This document shows positions 10,553-21,188 of a stretch of DNA of 64,000 nt, in pieces. Every line of letters starts with the position of its first letter. Positions within the stretch are counted from its first letter, which is position 1. The notes under the pieces were generated by a model, which did not search any database, was not told the origin of the DNA, and saw only the letters and a list, made by a program, of their open reading frames with translations. Source of the stretch: Solenopsis invicta (Eukaryota > Arthropoda > Insecta > Hymenoptera > Formicidae); contig NC_052671.1 in the NCBI RefSeq assembly GCF_016802725.1, positions 20,751,728 through 20,815,727 on the forward strand. Direction: 5' to 3'. The position numbers and the translations under genes were made by a program.

Positions 10553-11602
10553 GCTCTAACCACGGAAAACGATGTGAAAATGAGAGAAAAAGAAAAGAAG
10601 AGATAGATATAATTGGGGGGGGTTGTAACCGGACGAACAAATGCTAATTTCCGAATTTTCACTTTACAGGTTATTTCACCTACCTTTAAGATGAATCCTG
10701 CGTGAATTTCACGGTCGCCAGGTAATTTGACCCTCTAATTACCAAGGAGAAGTATGTAATTGTCGTTTCTTTCTGTTTCAGGAATCCTCGTACGTGATTG
10801 GCCAGGCTCGTCCTTCCTGTCAACGGTCGTCGTGGGATTGATTACGCCGCTGCGTAATGTTCGTCGGTACACAGGTAAGTTTATTATTTCGTTTTCGTGC
10901 ACTGAGTTTAATGTTTATGCACTTGTTATTTCAGGATAGTGACATGTGAATGGGATTTATCGATGTCGGTTGCGCAAATCACTTATGCCGATTTACATAA
11001 TATAATGTTTATTGCACACACATGATAATAAAAGAAAATAAAAGTACAATTGGTCCCTAGTCACTATTACTATTGTCCTTAATTAATAACTTAACTGTTC
11101 GCGTCGCGCGCGAGATGATGCAATGTTGCATCATACCACGTATGCCCGATGGCATAGGTCTGTCTCTGAGCTCGGTCTGTAACCGACTGACTGTCAATAT
11201 GGCGACGCTTGGCTTCTCTCGTTGAGGCCCCTATTTCGGACGACGCCATGTATCACTCCGCCAAGATGGCGGTGGTACCACAACAGCGCGCGAACTGGCT
11301 GTTTGAATATGTGGTTATATTATAATTCATACATATTTGAAATTGAATAATTAAAATGAATGGCATTATTATATTTTATGTTTCATATTGCTTATTAAGC
11401 TTAACCTAAATTATTAAAACCTTGTTCGTATGCAAGGGGTGTGGATTATATTACATTGCTTAACTCTATGTTTGTAACAATGGTAAAAAATATTAAAAGA
11501 TTAATTAATAAACCGGGAATAAGACAAAATAATAGAATAGAATGATGTAGTACAACAAAAATAACATAAAAGAAAATTAACATGACATAACCTAGCGTTC
11601 GC

Positions 11603-12360
11603 AATGTTTTGAGGTATGTCGCCTTATATCTATTGTGTTGTCTGATTTCTTATCTAATTCCCGAGCTGTGAATCCGCGCTGTCATTTGGGATTTCTATGT
11701 TCGCGGAGGCCGGCGTTTCCTTGGTCTCCGCAATCGGGTTCTCTGGCGCCTCGCCGTGTTGATCCACGTTGTGGGTTGGTGATGCGCTCATTGCTCGTCC
11801 GTTACTCGGCTCGCCGCTGCCTGCGGTGTTGTCCGGTGGCGTTTCCCTTGTCCCGGGGTCCATATTCAGCTCCTGGAGTGTTTCTACGGGGGGCTCGTCC
11901 TGCCATGGGAGTCTCCGTAGTGCAACCACGGGATAATTTTCCCGCGGTTGCAATTTTCCCGCCAAATTGTCGTTTCGGTTTGGCGGAACGGCAATTTTTG
12001 ATGATTTGGTGGGGTTTTCTTTGGTTATAGAGTACCTTTGCGTGATGTTTTCTTGTTTTATGATTGTCGGCTTGGTTTTGACAAATTTGCCAGCCTCGTT
12101 TCATCATCTTCCAGTTCTTTTCCTCCGGTAAGACGATTTTGTCAGAGTTTCCGTCCATGTGTCGAACGATGTTGTCTCTTTTAAGGAACATGTGTGGATC
12201 CGTTTGTGGTGCGTTCATCAAATCTGGGTGCGCTTCTTGTGCTTCCCGGATGATTTTTACCCAATCGTCGGTCCTGGTTCCATCTCTTGCGTTTTCAATC
12301 AAACCGATGTACTTGTCATCCTTCATGAGTACGCGCCTTTCGTCTGCGCTTCTGGATAAA
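11603..12360 (-). pseudogene. Pol spacer between RNase H and integrase, frameshifted
   Basis: The minus-strand open frames continue from the RNase H end (from 12326) through a charged segment, change frame near 12090, and continue as a Pro/Glu/Asn-rich low-complexity frame (about 12080-11654). A further frame change leads to a short tail ending near 11602, where the non-coding insertion begins. I recognise no domain. Position and composition suggest a linker between RNase H and integrase. The start and end are therefore inferred from flanking pol domains, not from a family match. Confidence 0.45.
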
Positions 12361-12949
12361 GTATGGCGAATGAGTTATCTTTCCCTGGAATATAGATTAC
12401 ATCTAGGTCGAACTCCTGTAGAAAGCTGAACCATCTAGCAATCCTTGTGTTGTTTTGCACACAGGTGCTCAAGAATTGCAGGGCTCGGTGGTCAGTGTGT
12501 ACTCGCACTTGTCTTCCTAGTAAGAGAGTGTGCCATTTCTTCAGGGCCCAAACTAGAGCTAAACATTCTAGTTCGGTGATTGTATAATTTATTTCAGCTC
12601 CATGCAACGCACGGCTTGCGTATGCAATGGTAAACTTTTCTCTGCCGTCCTCCTTGTATTGGTAGAGTCGGGCTCCCAATCCAGTTCTTGCTGCGTCGAC
12701 ATATATGCCGAATTTGTAACCTGGACGGGTCAAATAAAGGTTTGGTGCTTCTTCGAAGGCTAATTTTATCTCCTCGAATGACTTTTGTTGCTCATCGTTC
12801 CATGCGAACTTCTTTCCTTTTCTTAGAAGCTCCTCCAATGGCTGCGTCATTCTGGCTAGATTCTTGATAAATCTGCGGTCCCAATTTACAAGACCGAGAA
12901 AGACTTTCGTCTCTCTTATTCTTGGGTCTTTGACAGTTTCTGATGGCCA
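12361..12949 (-). pseudogene. RNase H domain of gypsy-like pol
   Basis: This removes RNA from the RNA/DNA hybrid during reverse transcription. Visible features are YVDAARTGLGA (first catalytic Asp), TITELECLALVWALKKW (Glu block) and VHTDHRAL (Asp block), in the usual order on the minus strand. It is in a different frame from the RT part, so a frameshift lies near 12940-12960. A second one-base frameshift near 12360 follows the IPGKDNSFA segment and breaks the link to the downstream spacer. Confidence 0.85.
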
Positions 12950-13358
12950 GTTTCGTATCGGCGTTTATTTCCGCTTCGATCTCGTTGAAAGTGTGGCCTA
13001 GGAATTTGATTTCCCTCTGTATGAACTCGCATTTGTCCTTGTTCAATCGAAAATCTACTTCCTTCAGCTTTCCAAGGACGTAATCAATGTGTTTGATATG
13101 CTCTTCCAATGTTTTGGAGGCAATCAAAATGTCGTCGAGATAGACGATTAAGAAGTCGTTTGCATTTGGGCCTAAGGCTTTGCTCATAGCCCTGGTGAAA
13201 GAAGCTCCGGCTGTTTTTATTCCGAATGGCATGCGTCGAAAAACGTACGTTTGGCCATTAAACATGAATCCGGTATACTTCTGGGATTGTTCCTCCAATG
13301 GGATTTGCCAAAAGGCATTGCTGATGTCGAGTGAGGTATAGTATCCGTTTGGTCCAAA
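12950..13358 (-). pseudogene. Reverse transcriptase palm of gypsy-like pol
   Basis: The catalytic YLDDILIAS motif (near 13131-13145), the MPFGIKTAGASFTRAM block and the KFLGH block all lie on the minus strand in the same frame as the upstream gag-protease ORF. A TGA at about 13356-13358 separates them; it stands where a Trp codon would fit and is best read as a single nonsense mutation. The domain would copy the element's RNA into DNA, but it is not continuously readable here. Confidence 0.88.
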
Positions 13359-15334
13359 TCAGCGGAAAACCTCCTCTATTGTAGGTGGCTGCGCGTAATC
13401 TTCGCACATCCTCTTGTTTATTTCTCTGGCATCGAGACAAAGTCGAATGTCTCCGCTTTTCTTAATAACGACCACAAGTGGGTTTACATATTGAGTAGCA
13501 GCTTTTTTAACTATCCCTTGCTCCTCTAAGTCGTCGATATAGCTTGCGACTTTCTCGAAATGTTTATCGGGAATGGGATATAACCTCTTCTTGTAAGGTG
13601 CGTTAGATTTAACCACAATTTTATGCTTGTAGTGGTTGACCAATCCTATGCCGTCTTGGAAAATCTCGGCATTTTTATGGATTATCTCACGTAAGGCTTC
13701 GTCAGCCTCTTCCATCGTTATTGTAGCGATGGTTTGTTGTTCGTTGTCGGCTTCCGCTTCGAAATTCACCGTGACTCTATCATCGCATAGCACGTTGGTG
13801 TGATATTTTACAAGGAAGTCTATTCCAAGTACCACTCTGTATGCCATTTGTTCAACGATGTAGAACTCGTACTGAAACTTCTTGCCGTTAAATTCGAATT
13901 CGATTCTTGCTTTGTTTGACACTGCTGCGCCTCTTCCTGCGAAAGCTCCTTTTAAGAAGAACTTCCTCACTGGCAATGCATCAATTATGTCATTGGTGGT
14001 GACCAAAGCATCATACAGCTCCTTCGTTATGGCTGAGATTTGTGCTCCGGTGTCCACTAGCGCTTTCACTGTGAACGCTTTGAATTTTATGGTAATAAGT
14101 GGCACGTTAACCTTTGTTATTTTCTGGTTTTGCGCCTCGGTGAAGGTTTCCTCCACGTCTTTGATCATATCCTCTATCCTAAGGATATTCAATGCATCTT
14201 CGACTGTACTTGTGGTTCTTTTGGCTTTTAGCACTCGTCGTTTGGCTGATTTTTCGCGGGAATTAGCGTTATCCGCGCGAATCGTTTGAACTTGTAGGTT
14301 GCTTTGTACTGGAACTGTTCTTGTGGCAATTTTTTCGTCACTGGGTCGTTCCTTTTCCAAATCCTTTGAAAAGATCACTTTGCGTTGATCTAATACAGCT
14401 TGACTCGGTGTTTTCTTCATCACTTCCACTTCTCCGTCTTCTAGAGTAACTGGAATTGGCTTTGTTCCGGTCGCTTTACGCTGCTTATCCTTTTTAGCTC
14501 TCAGAATCTTCCTTTCTATGGTCGATTCTTGTTTTCGGACTGTTGTACTATTGGTACATTGTTTATTAGTGGTCCCTTTTATTTGATTTTCATTAATATA
14601 ATCCGCTTTCGGAACTCTTTTCTTTGCGGTATTAGTTAAAGTATTGGTGGCCCCTAAATGTTTATTTTCTTTATTGTATTCCGTTCTCGAGGCTCTTTTC
14701 TTAACGGAAATGTGATTTTGTTCCACGTTTTGTGGTTCGTTATCCCATTTGTCCATGAAATAAGTGCTTTTTCCAATGGATTGTTTGCTGTGGGATCTCG
14801 CATAGTCCTTTTGTAACTGACTCATGCGTTTTTTATACGTTTTTAAATCTTCTTCGGAATGGGATGGTGTTTGGTTTCCCGCCAATTCGTCCTCTCGGTG
14901 TACGGTCGGATGTTGTGGCTGAGCGGTCTCCGAACTCGTCAACTCGCTCGCGTTTGACTCGTCATCGAAGTTTTCTTGACGAACGGTCGGTTTCCTCCCT
15001 CTCGAATAGTTCTGGTCCATCAAATGTGGTTTAAGTTCGTCACCGTGACGGTGGATCATGTGAATGCCACCTAATTGTTGTTCGGTTGGCATTGTTTTAG
15101 TTCTTGGCCTTGAGTTTCGCTTTCCCCTTTGTTTGTTTCGTGGATATGGCGAATTGAACTCTGGCATGATAATATTCATGGATCTGTCCGGAAATTTTTC
15201 GGATTTGTCCAGAAATAACTCGGTATCTGCGCTGTCATCTATGTTGACTGCTCTATTTGATTGGCTGGATACTGGCACTGCTTTGCTCGTGTCGTCGCGT
15301 ATTACTGTAGCCATTCTTCTGCGTGTTTGCGGTG

Positions 15335-15368
<34 letters not shown>

Positions 15369-16850
15369 TCCCACATTCTTGTGTTGATTCTGCTTCTGGT
15401 AGCGGTTGTCGATCTTAGCGACGTTCTTCCGCTGCATAGCTTCGTCATCGCCGTCTGTAACCTCGGTGATTACGACTCTTCCATTCTGGTATTCTCGCGA
15501 TCGCGTTTGAAATGAGTTGTTGTTATTAAATCTCGCTCGCGGTTCGCTCGCTCGATTGGACTCATTGTTCCACGATTTTTCTGACGCGGTTATAGCCAAT
15601 GGTTTTCGCGATGGAAATGCGGCTTGTTGACCGTAAGGTCTGTTGAATTGCTGTTTATTTGCGTTAATATTCCGTTTTGGAATGGTTCCGGCTTTATTTA
15701 CATTTTTGTTTGCGTTATAGCTACCTTTTTGTGGTTCGCTTTCGCTTTTACGCCCTTTGCGCGTCGCTTCTATGGAATCTAGTAGTCTAACTAAATCCTG
15801 CAACGTCTGAACGTTCGTGGGTCTAATTTCCCTAGCTACATCTATAGGAAAATGTTCTCCTAAGATACCTATTATATCGTCGTCTAATAACGGTGGGTTT
15901 AACAATCGTGCCTTCAATGCTGTCTGCATTGCGTATTCGGCCATTGATGTTCCCTTGTTGGGTACGTATTTACCCGTAAATAATTGTTTTTTATACGCAG
16001 TTTGCGCTTCGCGACCCCAATAGTACTCACGAAACTTGTCTTTCGCGGTTTGGATGTCGTCTGGTTTGGTCATTTCGTACCAATATTTCGCGCACGATTT
16101 CATCGCTCGCTTAAAGTAGAATAACTGTTCTTGCTCAGGTACTTGTTCTTACCTAGCTATGTTCTCGAAATCTCGAACGAATAACTCGGGGTTTTGTTTA
16201 TCGTCTTTTCCCCTGAATGTTAAATGTTCGAATGGACTTTTCAACCATCCGCCTCGTGGTAAACGAATACCACTGCCTCCGCCTGAACCGACTCCGCCTC
16301 CTCCGGCTCCTCCTCCAGAACCTAATACGGCTCCGGCTGAACCAAAGACGTCGTCATCGGTCAAGACGTGGTATCGGTTGTTGTCATTGTCCGTATCGCG
16401 GTTGGCTAGACACGTTCCAGGAACGTTTATGAAGATCGGGGTTTGTTTTTGTGTACGCGGTCCCGCTTCACTCGCGTTTCCCGCCAAAACCTCGCTCTCC
16501 GCGGTTTTGTCGCGTTCCCTAGTAACGTTTTGCACTCGCGCTTCTAATCTATCGATTTTGTCTGATAATCTCCTAATCAAATCCACAATATCTGAATCTG
16601 ACGTGGTGCGATTAGTGTTTGACGCCATTTCGGTGCTCGCGGTTGTGGGTAAAGTAGTATCTTCTACAATATTTCTACCTAATACACCTACTGGTCGGTC
16701 GTCGTATGATAACGATCTTCGCGTATTCGAAACGCTCGCTTGGGTTTCGATTTGTTCGTTGTTTTCGACGTTTAGTCGACTGTCGCCCGTATCCTGCATC
16801 GTACGCGCTGTATTTCGCGTCTGGATCGGCGATCTCGGTAAATTCGGCAT
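13359..16850 (-). pseudogene. Gag-protease-RT N-terminus of errantivirus-like element
   Basis: A minus-strand frame starts at ATG 16850 and is interrupted once by an in-frame TAA at about 16146-16148. It then stays open for 914 codons to the TGA at 13356. Gag has a Gly/Ser-rich stretch (about 16270-16325), a capsid-like helical region, a polyglutamine tract from a CTG/CAG repeat (15338-15370) and a long polar, basic tail. No CCHC knuckle is visible. The retropepsin follows (LVDTGAQISAI near 14045-14070; VLGIDFL near 13820), then the RT fingers. Gag and pol share one frame, so no frameshift would be needed. The TAA overlaps a GTAAGA splice-donor-like sequence. Confidence 0.85.
15338..15370 (-). 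repeat. CAG/CTG trinucleotide repeat in gag
   Basis: About eleven CTG triplets on the plus strand encode a run of glutamines on the minus strand within the polar part of Gag. Confidence 0.95.
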
Positions 16851-19165
16851 GGTATCGCGTCTTATTCAACGGTATCACGGCTATCGCGGTTGCACTTTCG
16901 ATTTTAACAAGCGTTCGCGTACTGCGTTACAACTTTCGAAGTTTACAATCGTATTGTTTTTATCAACCGATTAATCCGTATGCGCTTTTGATCAATGCTC
17001 GCTTTAGCATAATCTACGGTTTACAGTAACGCACGGAGTCGTAACTTGGCGCTGAAACATAACACATAGATTAATATGTTCGAAACTCGCTTCTCGAGTT
17101 CCCTGTGCATCGAATATTACGATGGTTGTGTGTCATCCACAGTTTTGTGGTGAACTCTTAAAATGGGTACTGTGTATCCATAAATAAATTTTCTTAATAT
17201 TTGTATTACTGTTTACATACGTTATATAGTTAATTTTAAACTATATAGTAAACATATGTTATATTGTCTATATCTTATTAATATTAACCACAAATATGTG
17301 TTTATTTTGATAAGAATATATATAGTTATTGAATATAATATGGGATTGAATATTATCCACAAATATATAAGGTTTGCTTAATAAATACTTTATTTATTAA
17401 TATAGGTATTGGATAGGACATAAGGATGTTTATTTTCCATAAATAAATGTATTTCATAAAATAAATGCTTATATTTATAAGAATACGTAGCAACTGCGGC
17501 TTAAAACCACAATAAATTGCTTTTGTATAGTAATTTAGGATAATTATAGATAACTAGCTTAAATTCGTTGAGCAAGTATGAGATTTGCACGTATGCGTAA
17601 CGTAATGTGCATAAAAATGGATTTAATCCACACGGAAATGTCCTTTATTATGTCTAATCCACAATGTAGTAATTGAGATTGAAATTTGCAATTATTGACT
17701 TAATTTGGCCATAAATCACCTTTAGAATACGGCTATTTGCAATTATTTGCTTTTAGGTTATGAATGTTTGTATATTTGGGTTGTACTATGCTTATTTAAT
17801 GCAATAGTTTGACCAAAATCGGGCATAGGTTCGTTTCTACCATAAGTTACTTAAAGTTTCACTATGCACTTTAAAATTTCACTTATATACCCGTAAAATA
17901 CTCAAATTGTATTTATTTTGTTTAATTCTTACTTAATTTACCACAATTAAATGTGTTTACGCGTAATCACTATGTGTTGTTCACAACTGGGTAACCTAAC
18001 CTCAAACTGTCATATGTGATTATCGTATTACTTGATCAAAATTGGGCATAGGTTCGTTTTAACCTTAAGCTACTTAAAATTTCATTGTGTATTTTAATTT
18101 TCACTTGTATACCCGTAAAATACTCGAGTTGTATTTATTTTGATTAATTTTTACTTAATTCGCCACAATTAATGTGTATGCGTATGATCACTATGTGTTG
18201 TCCACAATTGGGTAACCTAACCTCAATCTGTCACATGTGATTCTTATATTGCCTGAACAAAATTGGACATAGGTTCGTTTTAATTACAAGCTACTTAGAA
18301 TTTCACTGTGTATTTTATCTTTCACTTGTATATTTGTAAAATATTCGAGTTGAATTTATTTCGCTTAATTATTTACCACAATTAATGTGTTTGCGCGTGA
18401 TCACTATGTGTTGTCCACAACTGGGTAACATAACCTCAATCTGTCACTCGTGATACTTGTACGCTTTGGAATAATTGTTTAAATGGTATTAAAGCACAAC
18501 TCGTATTTGTTTATAACGTTACGTATTATTTTTATTAGATTGACGCAAATTTTATGCGTTTCGGAATAACCGAATTGAATTTACACTTTATCGTGCAATG
18601 AATATAAGTTTTCCCGCGCGTTGATCCACAACTGGCGATTGCGTCATTTAACAAGGATGAAATCGTCGAGTCACTTTATCGTAATTTTATTTAATCTAAA
18701 AGATTTTACGAAATTCTGACATTTTTAAACACGACTGTACCTCGAACGTAATCTACGCGTTTAATATATGAAAGGTTAGTTTAACATAACGTTATTGTGC
18801 ATTTAGAATCGTTGATTACTGAATAATAATCAATTTTCATTGTTAAAGTAACTTAAATTTAAATTTAATTAAGTTTTATACACAATGCATCGGATTATCC
18901 ACAATGCTTGGGTGAGTCTATTATACGTGGTCGAGTCTATTATGCTCTCCACAACTGCATGGAATAGTCCATTATCTTGGGTGAGTCTATTTTGTAGATA
19001 CGGCGTCACTTTTATGTGCCGTTCACAATAGCTTGTAAAATAACAATTTAATTTTAATAAACGATCTCCTATCTTTGCGGAAAATCTCTTTTGTTATTAA
19101 TAACTTGTTAACGATTTTACTATCGTATTCACGAATGTTCTTGCAACTAATTACACACGCCGCGT
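16851..19165 (-). other. Long AT-rich leader of the errantivirus-like element
   Basis: This is about 2.3 kb between the PBS and the gag ATG. There is no open frame of note. It contains three tandem ~222 bp repeats (annotated separately) and scattered TAACCTAACCTCAA motifs. Its length is unusual for a gypsy leader. Confidence 0.6.
17805..18470 (+). repeat. Three tandem copies of a ~222 bp repeat
   Basis: The signature GG(G/A)CATAGGTTCGTTT occurs at 17821, 18044 and 18265 (periods 223 and 221). Each is followed by TTTCAC...TATA, CCACAATTAAATGTG-type sequence, GATCACTATGTGTTGT and GGTAAC(C/A)TAACCTCAA. The copies differ by substitutions and small indels. Confidence 0.92.
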
Positions 19166-19183
19166 GTCCTGTCACGGTCGCCA
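19166..19183 (-). promoter_or_regulatory. Primer-binding site of the errantivirus-like element
   Basis: The minus-strand sequence TGGCGACCGTGACAGGAC is a typical PBS beginning TGG. From memory it matches the tRNA-Arg-type PBS of the mdg1/412 group. The 5' LTR expected on its other side is absent. Confidence 0.65.
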
Positions 19184-19186
19184 ATA

Positions 19187-19840
19187 ACAGGTGATGAAAC
19201 ATGGGTTTACGGATATGACGTCGAAATTAAGGCTCAATCGTCCCAGTGGAGACATTCAAGCTCGCCAAGACCGAAAAAGGCTTGACAAGTGCGGTCGAAC
19301 GTGAAGGTTATGCTCACTGTGTTCTTCGATTTTAATGGCATAGTGCATCATGAATTCTTGCCACGAGTCAAACGATCAATAAGGAGTACTACCTACAAGT
19401 TCAACGCCGTTTACGTGAAGCGATCCGAAAAAAACGCCCGAATTTATGGAAAAACAATTCATGGCCTTTGCACCACGATAATGCACCTGCTCACACTTCA
19501 TTGCTTGTTCGTGAATTTTTGGCCAAAAACAATACTGTAATGATGCCCCAGCCTCCATATTCGCCAGACATGGCTCCGTGTGACTTTTTCCTATTTCCAA
19601 AAATAAAGAGAACCTTAAAGGGCCGTCGTTTTACAAGCATAGATGACATTAAAAGCGCATCGCTGAAAGAGCTATCCCAAAGATCGAGTTTGAGAAGTGT
19701 TTCGGGATTGGAAGAAGCGCTGGCATAAGTGCATAATATCTAATGGTGACTATTTTGAAGGCGACAACATTAATGTAGACGAATAAATAAACATTTTTTT
19801 CAAAAAACGAAAATTCCCGGTATTTTTTTAACACACCTAG
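19187..19840 (+). pseudogene. 5'-truncated mariner transposase and 3' end
   Basis: The sequence opens inside a mariner transposase at TGDETWVYGYD, so the HTH region and 5' TIR are gone. It continues through the HHDNAPAHTS block and YSPDMAPCDFFLF to the C-terminal GDYFEGDNINVDE and a TAA near 19786. The 3' TIR ends ...AACACACCTAG at 19840 and is followed by TA. Lesions include an in-frame TGA (about 19283), a frameshift near 19366 and further frame changes around 19460 and 19680. The truncation point coincides with the edge of the errantivirus PBS. Confidence 0.85.
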
Positions 19841-19865
19841 TATATATATATATATATATATATAT
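19841..19865 (+). repeat. (TA)n microsatellite
   Basis: A pure TA run directly follows the mariner 3' end; mariner inserts at TA. Confidence 0.9.
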
Positions 19866-20118
19866 AAGAAATATACAGGGTGATTCAGAACGACCCATGT
19901 GTCCCTGCAAAGACGTGTTCTTGAGTAAATTCTGAGACGATTTTTCCTCTACGAAAATTTTATCCGACGCTTACTTTTTGAATTGCAAGAGGATAAAGTT
20001 AGCAAATCATGGGCCGCGTACACATGGTAGACAGAGGCGGCGCAACTCACCGTCCGACGGGGGCGCTTACGCGGAACACCCTTGCGATCACTGTTTGACA
20101 ATTATACTACCGCACGAA

Positions 20119-20176
<58 letters not shown>

Positions 20177-20460
20177 TCTCTATCTCTGTCTGTCACTTAC
20201 CTTGTAAAGATTCGACGTTTTTACTGTTGCTACTTGAATGAATTTCACGATCGTGGAAAAGTAACATAAAGACCACTCACGTTCTTGTGTGACAAATTAA
20301 CGTCGAGAAATACATTAAGTTTGTTACTCCTGTAAAAATTGAATCGCAAAACTTGTTACAATTTCACGGATTTACTCACATACTTGATGGATAGCACAAG
20401 AACAGCACAAGAAGTTTGCAAACGATTCTATTATTTTATTATTATTAATCAGTATTAATA
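19866..20460. other. AT-rich spacer with (CA)n tract
   Basis: This starts with ACAGGGTGATTCAGAACGACC, which resembles the end of a TIR element, but no matching inverted end was found. A (CA)n microsatellite covers about 20119-20176. Nothing else is recognised. Confidence 0.6.
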
Positions 20461-20565
20461 GTTAATTTTAAGTCGAATAATTACTCAACTTGAAATCACT
20501 TGAAATAAGAACGCGCAACATACACAACCCAACCTGATTTGACGCGAAGACTACTGGCGTCTGTA

Positions 20566-20695
20566 TACCGCGGGAACGCTTGTCGCGCGGCAAAAAATGA
20601 TGCGGGGCCGCGGGGACGCGGGAACGTTTGCGCGGCAAGCGTTCCCGCGGCCCCGCGTCGCACTTTATCGCGCAGCAAGCGTTTCCGCGTCCAGT
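20566..20695. repeat. GC-rich inverted-repeat (MITE-like) unit
   Basis: Arms 20566-20614 (CCGCGGGAACGCTTGTCGCG...) and 20645-20695 (...GCAAGCGTTTCCGCG) are near-complementary around a short GC-rich centre. It is the only strongly GC-rich patch in an AT-rich spacer. It resembles a small non-autonomous DNA element, but I cannot name the family. Confidence 0.6.
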
Positions 20696-21000
20696 GTGCA
20701 GGACCCATATGCTCGATGACAACAATCAAGTAGATTGAGGTTCTGAGAATCAATACAATCTGATTTATCGGTCTCCTGTAATGTGATGCAAGATGATAAG
20801 TCAAGCTGCGACTGACTTCATGAGCGCGTGAATGACTTTGCAGCATTTATAATGCCAATGAACCAACGCTTGCTTGTAGCTTGTAGAGTATTGTAGCGAA
20901 TGTCACAAGGTTTCAAATGTTATAATTATTTTTTACAATATTTACTGATATTGTAAAAAATATTGAATAAATTATAATTATTTAATTTTGATGTTAAATT

Positions 21001-21041
21001 TAATATTAATATTAATATTAATATTAATATTAATATTAAAT
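21001..21041 (+). repeat. (AATATT)n microsatellite
   Basis: About seven units of AATATT in tandem. Confidence 0.9.
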
Positions 21042-21188
21042 GTAACTTTTTTCTTTATTTGTGAACTAAATTATTTGCGAAAACGAGTTGTTCCATGAAA
21101 TGAAATATTTGGTTGCCCTGAAAAGGGCAGATCAATAATTATTTGATTGCTCTGAAAAGAACAGATTATTTTGTAACGTCTATTTTTT

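Larger units (their letters stand above)
8982..11602. mobile_element. Non-coding repeat-rich insertion replacing the integrase core
   Basis: This ~2.6 kb block separates the integrase C-terminus from the pol spacer. Its left end reads TAAGGTTAGGTTAGGTTA, and its right end read inward is TAGGTTATGTCATG, so the outer bases resemble each other in inverted orientation. Inside are T-rich tandem repeats (9.1-10.6 kb), splice-site-like sequences on the plus strand (a pyrimidine-CAG near 10781 and CAG|GTAAGT near 10873), and an AT-rich right third. I find no coding capacity. A non-autonomous element is the simplest reading. Because about 250 codons of integrase are also missing, deletion accompanied or followed the insertion. 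Confidence 0.45.
5135..19186 (-). mobile_element. Nested gypsy/errantivirus-like LTR element (degenerate, reverse strand)
   Basis: Read on the minus strand the order is PBS (19183-19166), long leader with tandem repeats, gag, protease, RT, RNase H, spacer, integrase C-terminus, envelope-like gene, polypurine tract and 3' LTR (5538-5135). The order gag-pol-env with an F-protein-like env is that of errantiviruses in Metaviridae. It inserted into the P-element relic at 5134/5135. It is broken by several nonsense and frameshift changes, by a repeat-rich insertion (about 8982-11602) and by a palindromic mariner derivative (about 6504-7047). No 5' LTR is visible: immediately past the PBS the sequence becomes a mariner fragment. 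It is therefore an inactive relic. Confidence 0.85.

Noticed and set aside
10939..11286. Possible solo LTR on the minus strand (begins TGTTGTGGTACC, with AATAAA near its far end)
   Set aside because: No second copy, PBS, polypurine tract or target duplication could be found, so the boundaries are not supported.
11654..12030. Plus-strand ORF of 131 codons opposite the pol spacer
   Set aside because: It lies antisense to the pol frame of the reverse-strand element and has no domain; treated as a shadow.
17805..18470. CRISPR-like array
   Set aside because: Units are ~222 bp with no spacer/repeat alternation, in eukaryotic retroelement sequence.
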